Part shown: positions 44,631-53,320 of the stretch, in pieces
Layout of the letters: every line of letters starts with the position of its first letter
Numbering within the stretch: position 1 is the first letter of the stretch
Origin: FEN-1219 sp963810755
Lineage (GTDB): Bacteria > Pseudomonadota > Gammaproteobacteria > Steroidobacterales > Rariloculaceae
Reading direction: 5' to 3'
Length of the DNA stretch: 64,000 bases
Assembly (NCBI GenBank): GCA_963810755.1
Contig: CAWEOP010000002.1
Coordinates: forward strand, 186,001 to 250,000
Position numbers and translations under genes: made by a program
The notes under the pieces: generated by a model
Seen by the model: only the letters and a program-made list of their open reading frames with translations
Told to the model about the DNA's origin: nothing
Database searches by the model: none

Positions 44631-47030
44631 ATGCTCGATGCCGCTGTTAGAAATCTGCGTTACGCGTCCCGCACGTTGACCCGCTCGCCCGGATTCTCCG
44701 TCGCGGTCGTCCTCACGCTCGCGCTCGCGATCGGCGCGAACAGCGCAGTGTTCTCTGCGCTGAACGCGATTCTGCTGCGGCCGCTGCCGCTTTCGGACGC
44801 GGGTCAGCTCGTCGCGCTCGGCCAGGATCGAGGCCGGATCGAGCTCAGCAACGTCGGGCCGGTGCGGCTCGAGGAATGGAACGCGCGCAACTCCACGTTT
44901 CAGGCGCTCACGGGCTACCTCGTCCAAGACGTGTCGGACACGAGCGGCGATTTGCCCGAAAGGATCCGCCAAGCGAGCGTCGCGCCGCGGTTCCTCGACG
45001 TTTGGGGCGTCGCACCCGCGCTCGGGCGCGGCTTCGCGCCGGCCGACCACGAGCCTGGCGCTGCGCCCGCCGCGATGATCAGCGACCGCTATTGGCAGCG
45101 CCGCTTCAGAGGCGATCCCGCCGTGCTCGGGACGACGATCACGATCGGCGACCTGTCGGCCAACCTCGTCGGCGTGATGCCCGCGAGCTTCACGTTTCCG
45201 GAGCGCGACGTCGACGTCTGGATCGCGACGGTCTATTTCCCCTACGTGACGCAGCGGGGGAACGCGTGGTTCCGGACCTACGGCAGACTGAAGCCCGGCG
45301 TCACGTTGGATCAGGCGCGCGCGGATCTCGACGTCGTCCAGGCGCAGCTTGCGACAGAGTTCCCGGACACGGACCGGGACCTCGCGCCCGAGGTCCAGCC
45401 TCTCAAGGACACGGTGATCGGGGACGTGCGCGGCTCGTTGTGGCTGTTGTTCGCGGCCGTGTCAGTGCTGCTGCTGATCGCGTGCACGAACATCGCGTCT
45501 CTGCTCTTGTCGCGCGCCACCCAGCGCGAGCAAGAGATCGCCGTGCGATTCTCGCTCGGTTCGTCGCGCGCTGCCGTCGCCGCTCAGGTGCTCGTCGAGA
45601 CGGGCGTGCTCGCGCTCGTCGGTGCTTCCCTCGGCCTGCTCGTCGCAGCCGGCGCGTCGCTCGCTCTGCGCTCGGTGGCGGCGGGCTTCCCTCGGATCGA
45701 TGAGCTCGTCATCGATGCGCCGGTGCTTCTTTACACCGCCGGGTCGATCGTGCTCGTGACGCTGCTCTGCGGCGTCGTGCCGGCACTACGCAGCGCGGCG
45801 GGGGGCAGCCGAATCGCACGCGGCACCCGCACCCAAGTCTCGGGACGACATGTCGTTCAGTGGACACTCGTCGGCCTACAGGTTGCGTTGTCCGTGATGC
45901 TGCTCACCGGCGCGGGCCTCTTGCTCAGGAGCTTTCAAGAGCTCGGCCGCGTCGACCCTGGGTTCGACGCGGACCGAGTGCTCACGTTTCGCGTCACCGG
46001 CTCGTACGGCGAAGGCTTCGACAACATGGTTCGGGATGTCGAGACCATCCTCGAGGAGCTCGGCGCGCTGCCGGGGGTCGACTCCGCCGCGACTTCCTCA
46101 CCCGTTCCGGGCGTGCTGAACGATCGCTCCGGATTCCAGTTCGGCGCCGCGGACTTCGAGCTCGTCGAGGGCCGCGAGGACGATCGGCCGATGCACTCGG
46201 AGTTCCGGGACGTCTCGTCGAGCTATTTCCCGACGCTGCGGATAGCGCTGCTCGCCGGCGAGATCTGCAAACGGGGCGCGACGGCCGGCACGATTGACGA
46301 GCTCGTTGTGAACCAAGCGTTCGTGAGCCGCTATATGAGCGGCCGTTCGCCGCTCGGACTCCGCATTCGGGGAAGCGGCGGTAGTGGTCCAGGGTCCAGG
46401 ATCGTCGGCGTCGTTGGCGACGCGCGCGACTTCGGTCTCGATCGAGAGCCGACTCCGACGGCCTATGCGTGCAGCACCGTGATCGCTTTCCCACCGCTCG
46501 CGTTTCTTCTTCGCACTCGGGGAGACCCGATGTCGATCGCCGGTGCCGTGCGCCAGCGCCTGAAGCAGATCGCGCCGCAACGCTCCGTATATGACGTTCG
46601 CCCGCTCACTGAACGCATGGGTGCGGAGTACGCGCAGGACCGCTTGCGAACCGCGTTGATTGCGACGTTTGCGGGTGCGGCGCTGTCGCTCGTCTGTCTC
46701 GGTATCTACGGCACGCTGAGCTACGTCGTGAATCTGCGCCGCCGTGAAGTGGGGTTGCGCTTGGCGCTCGGCGCGGTATCGCGCTCGATCGTCGCGCAGT
46801 TCGTCTCGAACGCGCTGCGCGTCGTCGCAGTCGCGGCCGCCGCCGGGCTCCTCCTGTCGCTTGGGCTCGGCCGCGCGCTGTCGGGCATGTTGTACGGAGT
46901 CTCGCCGGCGGATCCGTTGACGCTAGCGTTAGTCATCCTGCTCGTGGTCGGTGTCGCAGCACTAGCCGCTCTCGTCCCCGCACTGCGCGCGTCGCGCATC
47001 GACCCGATGCAAGCGTTGCGGGAGGAGTGA
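44631..47030 (+). CDS. ADOP/MacB-like ABC permease 3
   Basis: A 799-residue third paralogue. The ATG at 44631 has GAAGGAG upstream and starts LDAAVRNLRYASRTLTRSPG; a start at 44568 adds unconserved residues. The first FtsX part is LLFAAVSVLLLIACTNIASL with ATQREQEIAVRFSLGSSRAA; the second has AGAALSLVCLGIYGTLSYVV and LRRREVGLRLALGAVSRSIV; the end is RASRIDPMQALREE. The 107-base gap before it is the largest between permeases and shows no clear promoter. Confidence 0.9.
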   Translation: MLDAAVRNLRYASRTLTRSPGFSVAVVLTLALAIGANSAVFSALNAILLRPLPLSDAGQLVALGQDRGRIELSNVGPVRLEEWNARNSTFQALTGYLVQDVSDTSGDLPERIRQASVAPRFLDVWGVAPALGRGFAPADHEPGAAPAAMISDRYWQRRFRGDPAVLGTTITIGDLSANLVGVMPASFTFPERDVDVWIATVYFPYVTQRGNAWFRTYGRLKPGVTLDQARADLDVVQAQLATEFPDTDRDLAPEVQPLKDTVIGDVRGSLWLLFAAVSVLLLIACTNIASLLLSRATQREQEIAVRFSLGSSRAAVAAQVLVETGVLALVGASLGLLVAAGASLALRSVAAGFPRIDELVIDAPVLLYTAGSIVLVTLLCGVVPALRSAAGGSRIARGTRTQVSGRHVVQWTLVGLQVALSVMLLTGAGLLLRSFQELGRVDPGFDADRVLTFRVTGSYGEGFDNMVRDVETILEELGALPGVDSAATSSPVPGVLNDRSGFQFGAADFELVEGREDDRPMHSEFRDVSSSYFPTLRIALLAGEICKRGATAGTIDELVVNQAFVSRYMSGRSPLGLRIRGSGGSGPGSRIVGVVGDARDFGLDREPTPTAYACSTVIAFPPLAFLLRTRGDPMSIAGAVRQRLKQIAPQRSVYDVRPLTERMGAEYAQDRLRTALIATFAGAALSLVCLGIYGTLSYVVNLRRREVGLRLALGAVSRSIVAQFVSNALRVVAVAAAAGLLLSLGLGRALSGMLYGVSPADPLTLALVILLVVGVAALAALVPALRASRIDPMQALREE

Positions 47031-47043
47031 TGAGGTGGATCAG

Positions 47044-49542
47044 ATGAAAGCCATTCGCTTTGCCCTTCGCCAACTGCTGCGCCGCCCCGGATTCTCCGCT
47101 GTGGTCATCGTAATGCTCGCGGTCGGCATCGGCGCGACCACCGCGATGTTCTCGATGTTCCACCAAGTCCTGCTGGGGAAGCTCGCCGTCGACGAGCCCG
47201 ATCGGCTCGTGAATCTCGGCGCGCCGGGCCCGAAGCCGGGCAGCTCGACGTGCACGATGGCGGGCGACTGCGAGCAGGTGTTCAGCTACCCGATGTTCCG
47301 CGATCTCGAGGCGCGGCAGACGGTGCTGAGCGAGATCGCAGGGCACTATGCGACGTTCGCGAATCTCGCCTATCGCAACCAAACGCAAAGCAGCCGCGCG
47401 CTGCTCGTGTCCGGCAGCTACTTCCCGGCGCTGCGCGTTCGGCCCGCGCTCGGGCGCCTGCTGGGGCCGCAAGACGAGCCGCAGGTCGGCGAGTCCGCCG
47501 TCGCGGTGCTGAGCTACGAGTATTGGCAGAGCTCGCTCGGCGGGGACCCGAGCATCGTCGGACAAACGCTCGTCGTGAACGGCCAGCCGCTCACGATCGT
47601 CGGCGTCGCTCCCGACGGCTTCTCGGGCACGACGTTCGGCTGGAACCCGAGCGTCTTCGTGCCGCTCACGCTGCGCTGGCTCATGGAGTCGAACGTGCCG
47701 CGCAGCGACAACGACCGGCTCTCCTACTGGGTCTACGCCTTCGGGCGCTTGCAACCCGGCGTCTCGATAGAGCAGGCGCGCGCCGCTCTCAACACGCTGT
47801 ACTCCGGGATCATCAACGAGGTCGAGGCCCCGTTGAACGGTGCGATGGCTCCGGAGGTCATGACGAAGTTCCGCGCGCGGCAGATCGCGGTAGAGCCCGG
47901 CGCGAAGGGCCAGAGCATCGCGCGAAGCCTCACGGGGCCGCCGTTCGGAATGCTGCTCGGCATCGCGGGCGTGGTGCTGTTGATCGTCTGCTTCAACGTC
48001 GCGAGCCTCATGCTCGTGCGCGGCGCCGCGCGCGCGGGTGAGATGGCGATTCGCTCGTCGATCGGCGCAAGCCGGATCCGGCTGATCCGCGACCTGCTGC
48101 TCGAGGCGGCGTCGCTCGCGATCCTGGGCGGCCTCGCGAGCATTCCCGTAGCCGCGGCGACTCTGCGCGGGATTTCCGCTCTGGTGCCGACCCAGCTCGC
48201 CGGGCAAATCGTCTTTGGGCTGAGCCCGGCCGCGACCGCGTTCGCCGCGGCGCTGTCGCTCGGCACGGTGCTGCTGTTCGGGCTCTTACCGGCGTTCCGG
48301 TCGTCCGTCGTCCGTCCGGGCGCGGCAATGCAGGGTCAAGCGCGGCAGTCGGTCGGCGGACGCGGCGGGACGCGATTCAGCCGCTCGCTCACGACGATCC
48401 AGATCGCGTTCTCGATGCTGCTGCTCGTCTTCGCGGGGCTGTTCGCTCAGAGCCTCGCGAATCTCGCGCGCGCCGAGCTGGGCATGAACGTGGATTCCAT
48501 CGTGACCTTCAACGTCTCGCCGCAGCGCAACGGCTATTCGCAGACGCAGGCGACGCAAATGTTCGACGCGCTCGAGCGCGAGCTCGCCGCGCAACCCGGC
48601 GTCACGAGCGTAGCCTCGTCGATGGTGCCGCTGCTCGCCTTCTCGGAGTGGTACGACAACGTGAAGCTCGACGGCTACGACGCGAGCCCGACCGAGGACT
48701 TGCGGGCCCACCTGAATCAGGTGAGCACGGACTTCTTCCGCACTTTGTCGATTCCGCTGCTCGGCGGGCGCGCGTTCACGGACGCCGACGCGATCGGAGC
48801 GTCGCGCGTCGTGATCGTCAACGAGGCCTTCGTGCGCAAGTTCCGGCTCGGGGACGACGCGGTCGGCAAGCGATTCTCGCTCGAGAGATACCAGCTCGAG
48901 GACATCGAGATCGTCGGCGTGACCGCGGACGCCAAATACAGCACCGTGCGAGCCGCCGCGCCGCCGCAGTTCTTCCTGGCGCGCCGGCAAAGCGAAAACC
49001 TCGGAGCGCTCGCGTTCTACGTGCGTGCCGCGGTCCGGTCCGACGAGCTCATGAAGACCGTACGCCGAGTGGTCGCCGCGGCGGACCCGAACTTGCCCGT
49101 GAGCGATCTCACGACGATGGACCACGTCGTGGACGACAACCTGTTCACGGAACGCCTCATCGCTCTCTTGTCCGGCGGCCTCGCGGCGCTCGCGACGCTG
49201 CTCGCCGCGACGGGGCTCTACGGCGTTCTCGCGTACAGCGTCGCGCAGCGCACGCGCGAGCTCGGGCTGCGGCTCGCGCTCGGCGCGACCGCGAGCGGAC
49301 TGCGCGGGATGGTCATGAAGCAAGTCGCGACGATCGCGTTGATCGGCATGCCGCTCGGACTCGTCCTCGGCGTAGCGCTCGGCCAAGCCGCTCGACCTCT
49401 GCTGTTCGGACTCACCGCCTACGATCCGCTCGTACTGTTGATGGCCGTCGTATTGTTGACGAGTGTGGTGCTCGCGGCCGGCTACTTGCCCGCGCGGCGC
49501 GCGTCGTCCGTCGCGCCGATGGAAGCGCTGCGGTACGAATAG
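47044..49542 (+). CDS. ADOP/MacB-like ABC permease 4
   Basis: An 832-residue fourth paralogue, more distant from the other three. It starts KAIRFALRQLLRRPGFSAVV at the ATG at 47044 (GAGGTGG upstream); a GTG at 47035 is possible. The first periplasmic part has a Cys pair (SSTCTMAGDCEQVFSYPMFR) that could form a disulphide. FtsX parts are IAGVVLLIVCFNVASLMLVR and LLAATGLYGVLAYSVAQRTR; the end is RASSVAPMEALRYE. It is followed by the second ATPase, which it may use. Confidence 0.9.
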   Translation: MKAIRFALRQLLRRPGFSAVVIVMLAVGIGATTAMFSMFHQVLLGKLAVDEPDRLVNLGAPGPKPGSSTCTMAGDCEQVFSYPMFRDLEARQTVLSEIAGHYATFANLAYRNQTQSSRALLVSGSYFPALRVRPALGRLLGPQDEPQVGESAVAVLSYEYWQSSLGGDPSIVGQTLVVNGQPLTIVGVAPDGFSGTTFGWNPSVFVPLTLRWLMESNVPRSDNDRLSYWVYAFGRLQPGVSIEQARAALNTLYSGIINEVEAPLNGAMAPEVMTKFRARQIAVEPGAKGQSIARSLTGPPFGMLLGIAGVVLLIVCFNVASLMLVRGAARAGEMAIRSSIGASRIRLIRDLLLEAASLAILGGLASIPVAAATLRGISALVPTQLAGQIVFGLSPAATAFAAALSLGTVLLFGLLPAFRSSVVRPGAAMQGQARQSVGGRGGTRFSRSLTTIQIAFSMLLLVFAGLFAQSLANLARAELGMNVDSIVTFNVSPQRNGYSQTQATQMFDALERELAAQPGVTSVASSMVPLLAFSEWYDNVKLDGYDASPTEDLRAHLNQVSTDFFRTLSIPLLGGRAFTDADAIGASRVVIVNEAFVRKFRLGDDAVGKRFSLERYQLEDIEIVGVTADAKYSTVRAAAPPQFFLARRQSENLGALAFYVRAAVRSDELMKTVRRVVAAADPNLPVSDLTTMDHVVDDNLFTERLIALLSGGLAALATLLAATGLYGVLAYSVAQRTRELGLRLALGATASGLRGMVMKQVATIALIGMPLGLVLGVALGQAARPLLFGLTAYDPLVLLMAVVLLTSVVLAAGYLPARRASSVAPMEALRYE

Positions 49543-49598
49543 AGAGAAGCGCGAGCAACGTTTGCAAGGACACGACCGCCAAATCCGGAGACAATGCG

Positions 49599-50330
49599 AT
49601 GACTACTGCCACAGCCGAGACCCCAATGACCGAAGCGACCAACGCCCCGATGATCCGGCTCGCGGGGCTCGAGAAGTCCTATCCCTACAAAGGCGGCCAG
49701 ACCTGGGTGCTGCGCCAGATCGGGATCGAAGTCCAAGACGGCGACTTCGTCACGATCATGGGCCCTTCGGGCTCCGGCAAGTCGACGCTGCTGTCGATCC
49801 TCGGGATGCTCGACGGCGAGTTCGGCGGCGAGTATTGGTTCGACGGCGCGGCCGTGCACAAAGCGAGCAACAAGCAGCGCGCCCAGCTCGGCAAGGACAA
49901 CGTCGGCTTCGTGTTTCAGCAGTTCCACTTGCTCGACGACTTGACGGTCGCCGAGAACCTCGACATCCCGCTGTCGTACCGCAACGTGCCGCGCAAGGAG
50001 CGCGACGCGCGGGTCGCCGAGATCCTCGACCGCTTCCAGATGGTCGGCAAGAAGGATCTCTACCCGACGCAGCTCTCGGGCGGCCAGCAGCAGCAGGTCG
50101 CCGTCGCGCGCGCCGTGATCGCGGAGCCGCGCATCGTGCTCGCCGACGAGCCGACGGGCAGCCTGCACTGGGGGCAGGGCGAGAAGATCATGGACCTGCT
50201 GAGCGGCCTCAACGCCGAAGGCACCACGATCATCCAGGTATCGCACGACGAGCGCGTCGCTGCGTTCGGCCGCCGCGTGATCGAGCTCGGTGACGGCTGG
50301 ATCACGGCAGACCGAGCCGCTAAGAAGTAA
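49599..50330 (+). CDS. ABC transporter ATP-binding protein, second, with unusual D-loop
   Basis: A 243-residue ATPase related to the first one. Walker A is GPSGSGKST, the Q-loop region GFVFQQFHLLDDLTVAEN, the signature LSGGQQQQVAVARAVI, Walker B IVLADEPTGS, and the switch His lies in IQVSHDERVAAFG. The D-loop reads SLHWGQG where the first ATPase has NLDSKNG, so the D-loop Asp is His here. The ATG at 49599 has GGAG upstream. It follows permease 4 and precedes the stub of a fifth permease. The open frame reaching back to 48648 is a shadow of permease 4. Confidence 0.88.
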   Translation: MTTATAETPMTEATNAPMIRLAGLEKSYPYKGGQTWVLRQIGIEVQDGDFVTIMGPSGSGKSTLLSILGMLDGEFGGEYWFDGAAVHKASNKQRAQLGKDNVGFVFQQFHLLDDLTVAENLDIPLSYRNVPRKERDARVAEILDRFQMVGKKDLYPTQLSGGQQQQVAVARAVIAEPRIVLADEPTGSLHWGQGEKIMDLLSGLNAEGTTIIQVSHDERVAAFGRRVIELGDGWITADRAAKK

Positions 50331-50338
50331 CGCGCGAC

Positions 50339-50455
50339 ATGAACGCATTTCGCTGCGGCGCAAGGCAGCTCAGACGCGATCCCGTCTTCAGCGCGATCGT
50401 GATCGTCCTCACGCTCAGCCTTGGGATCGGTGCGCGCACATTGCGAGCCGAGTAA
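50339..50455 (+). pseudogene. Truncated N-terminus of a fifth ABC permease
   Basis: An ATG at 50339, 8 bases after the ATPase stop, opens 38 codons reading NAFRCGARQLRRDPVFSAIV and IVLTLSLGIGARTLRAE. This equals the first 30 residues of the four permeases (for example RQLLRRPGFSAVVIVMLAVG in permease 4). The frame then stops, at TAA overlapping the next gene's ATG. About 2.4 kb of permease is absent, so this is most likely the scar of a deletion that fused the array to the two-component genes. Confidence 0.75.
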
Positions 50456-51823
50456 TGCCGACGCGACCCGCCCGTATCTTCGTAGCCGACGACCAACGCG
50501 ACGTCGTCGAGTCGCTGCGCCTGCTGCTCAAAGGCGAGGGTTACGCCGCCGAGACCTTCGATCACCCCGCCGCGCTGATCAGCGCGCTGCGCGCCCGCGC
50601 CGCGGACGCGGTGCTGATGGATCTGAACTACACGCGCGACACGACGTCGGGCGACGAAGGCCTGGACGCGATCGCACGCATCCGTACCTTCGATGCGCAC
50701 ACGCCGCTCGTCGTGATGACGGCCTGGGGCAGTATCGGGCTCGCCGTGGAGGCGATGCGCCGCGGCGCGCAGGACTTCATCGAGAAGCCGTGGGACAACG
50801 AGCGCTTGCTGAGCGTGTTGCGCACGCAAGTCGCTCTCGGCCAAGCGCTGAACCGCACGCGCGTGCTCGAAGCCGAGAACAAGGAGCTCAATGCCGCAGG
50901 AGGCACGGAGCTCATCGCGGAATCGCCGGTCATGCGACCCGTGCTCGAGACGATCGAGCAAGTGGCGCCGACGGATGCCAACGTGCTCATCACGGGTGAG
51001 AGCGGCTGCGGCAAGGGTCTCGTCGCGCGGCTCGTCCACGAACGCTCGCCGCGCCGCGAGCGCAGCTTCGTCACCGTCAACATCGGCAGCCTCGCGGAAA
51101 CGGTGTTCGAGAGCGAGATGTTCGGGCATGTGAAGGGCGCGTTCACCGACGCGAAGGCCGACCGTGTCGGCCGCTTCGAGCTCGCCGACGAGGGCACACT
51201 GTTCCTCGACGAGATCGCGAACATCCCGGTCGCACAGCAGGCGCGGCTGCTGCGCGTGCTCGAGGGCGGAGAGTTCGAACGGCTCGGCTCGTCGCGCACC
51301 CAGCAGGTCGACGTGCGCGTGCTCGCGGCGACGAACGCGGATCTGAACGCCGAGATCGAGGCAGGCCGCTTCCGCGGCGATCTGCTCTACCGGCTCAACA
51401 CGATCCACATTCACCTACCGCCGCTGCGCGAGCGCGGCGACGACATCGTGCGACTCGCGCAGGCGTTCCTCGCGCGGCACGCGGCGCGTCACCGGAAGGC
51501 GGTGCGCGCGTTCACCGATCCCGCGCTGTCGGCGCTGCGCCGCTACGGTTGGCCGGGAAACGTCAGGGAGCTCAGCCATGTGGTCGAGCGCGCCGTGCTG
51601 ATGGCGCCCGGCGACTCGATCGGGCCCGCGGATCTCCGGCTCACGGGCGGCGACGGCGACGGGGTCTCCCGGCGCGGGTCAGCCGGTGACGCTCGACGCG
51701 ATCGAGCAGGAGGCGATCCGCGCGGCGCTCGCGCGCCACGCCGGCAATGTGATCGCCGCAGCCGAGGAGCTCGGCGTGAGCCGCTCGGCGCTCTACCGCC
51801 GGATGGAAAAGCTCGGGCTATAA
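50455..51823 (+). CDS. Sigma-54-dependent response regulator (NtrC family), interrupted by one frame change
   Basis: A regulator with a receiver domain (residues 5-120; RIFVADDQRDVVESLRLLLK, LMDLNYTRDT with the phospho-acceptor Asp, and the IEKPW Lys), an AAA+ domain (Walker A GESGCGKG, ELADEGTLFLDEI, WPGNVRELSHVVERAV) and a Fis-type helix-turn-helix. The sigma-54 loop reads GAFTDA rather than GAFTGA. At about 51664-51668 (a CCC run) the frame changes: the DNA-binding end (LDAIEQEAIRAALARHAGNV, AAEELGVSRSALYRRMEKLG) is read only after removing one base and ends in TAA at 51823. Without correction, a long unrelated tail runs to 51876. Its kinase follows. Confidence 0.88.
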
Positions 51824-51872
51824 GCGAGCGATTGCTCGACCCGAAGCCGCGCACCGTCCAGAATCCGCCGTC

Positions 51873-53225
51873 ATGAGAAAGCGCCTGCGCTTTCAGAACC
51901 GCGCGCTGTTCCCCGCGCTCGTGGCCGTCGCGCCCGCGTGGGTGGTCGCGATGCTGTTCCTATGGCGCTGGGACGCTACACCCGGGCTGCGCTGGACGCT
52001 TGCCGCCTTCGTCAGCCTGTTCGCCCTAGGCGGACTACTCGCCCTGCGTCAACGCGTCGCACAACCGCTGCGCTCGCTCGCGAACATGCTCGAGGCCTTG
52101 CGCGAAGGCGACTACACGATGCGCGGCCGAAACATCGATCCCGAGGACGCGATGGGCGAGGTGATGGTGGAGGTGAACACGCTCTCGCGCACGCTCCACG
52201 ATCAGCGGCTCGAAGCGCTCGAGGCCGGAGCGCTGCTGCAGAAAGTGATCGCCGACGTCGACATCGCCGTGTTCGGCTTCGACTCGCTGCTGCGCTTGAG
52301 GCTCGTGAACCGCACCGGCGAGACGCTGCTCGGCAGCACCGCCGACGAGCTGCGCGGGCGCGGCGCGGCCGAGCTTGGTCTCCGGGCGATGCTCGACGAG
52401 GCGTCTGGGCGCATCGTCAGCCACGTGTTCCCAGGCGGCTCCGGGCGCTGGGAGATTCGGCGCCGCAGCTTCCGCGAGGGGGGCAGGCCGCACGAGCTGC
52501 TCGTAATCTCGGATCTCACGCGCGCGCTGCGCGACGAGGAGCGCCAGGCTTGGCAAAGGCTCGTGCGCGTGATCGGCCACGAGCTCAACAGCTCCCTCGC
52601 GCCGATCAAGTCCATGGCCGGCACGCTGCGCAAGCTCACGCTGCGCAACCCGTTGCCCGACGATTGGCGCGGCGACACTCAAGGCGGGCTCACCATCATC
52701 CACGACCGCGCGGAATCGCTCGAGCGATTCATGGGCGCGTACGCGCGGCTCGCGCGGCTGCCTCCGCCGACGCGCCGCGACGCGGAGTTCGGCGCGCTCG
52801 TGCGCCGCGTCGCGTCGCTGCTTAGGCATAGGATCGACCTCGAGCCCGGACCGCCCGTTCATCTGTCGATCGACGCGGACCAGATCGAGCAAGTGCTGAT
52901 CAACCTGATGCGCAACGCGGTGGAGGCCGCGGGCGAAACGGGCACCGTGACCGTTCGCTGGCGCAGCGAGGCCGGAGAGCTCACGGCGGAGATCGAGGAC
53001 GACGGCCCCGGGCTCGCGCGTACCGACAACCTCTGGGTGCCGTTCTTCACGACGAAACCCGGCGGCACGGGAATCGGCCTCGCGTTGTCGCGCGAGATCG
53101 TCGAGAACCATGGCGGCCGCATCTCGCTGGAAAACCGGAGCGGCGTGCGCGGCTGCGTCGCACGCGTAGTGCTTGCCGTGGCCGCCGCGCCGAACGCGGC
53201 GACGAAGCGCTCGTCCGTGTTCTGA
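51873..53225 (+). CDS. Sensor histidine kinase (NtrB/NtrY-like)
   Basis: A 450-residue inner-membrane kinase. Two N-terminal helices (LVAVAPAWVVAMLFLW and LAAFVSLFALGGLLALRQ) have little periplasmic sequence between them, so it may sense within the membrane. Then come a HAMP-like segment (LRSLANMLEALREGDYTMRG), a PAS-like region (ADVDIAVFGFDSLLRLRLVN), the phospho-acceptor His in RLVRVIGHELNSSLAPIKSM and an ATPase domain (NLMRNAVEAA, DDGPGL, FFTTKPGGTGIGLALSREIV). It is 49 bases after the regulator and ends the ABC array, which it probably controls. Confidence 0.92.
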   Translation: MRKRLRFQNRALFPALVAVAPAWVVAMLFLWRWDATPGLRWTLAAFVSLFALGGLLALRQRVAQPLRSLANMLEALREGDYTMRGRNIDPEDAMGEVMVEVNTLSRTLHDQRLEALEAGALLQKVIADVDIAVFGFDSLLRLRLVNRTGETLLGSTADELRGRGAAELGLRAMLDEASGRIVSHVFPGGSGRWEIRRRSFREGGRPHELLVISDLTRALRDEERQAWQRLVRVIGHELNSSLAPIKSMAGTLRKLTLRNPLPDDWRGDTQGGLTIIHDRAESLERFMGAYARLARLPPPTRRDAEFGALVRRVASLLRHRIDLEPGPPVHLSIDADQIEQVLINLMRNAVEAAGETGTVTVRWRSEAGELTAEIEDDGPGLARTDNLWVPFFTTKPGGTGIGLALSREIVENHGGRISLENRSGVRGCVARVVLAVAAAPNAATKRSSVF

Positions 53226-53320
53226 GCCAGATCGATCTTTGACACTCTGCGCGCGGCGCGCTTCAATCGCGTGCCGATAGATCCGATTCGACCAAGAACT
53301 ACCAACGCCGGGGGGCCACC

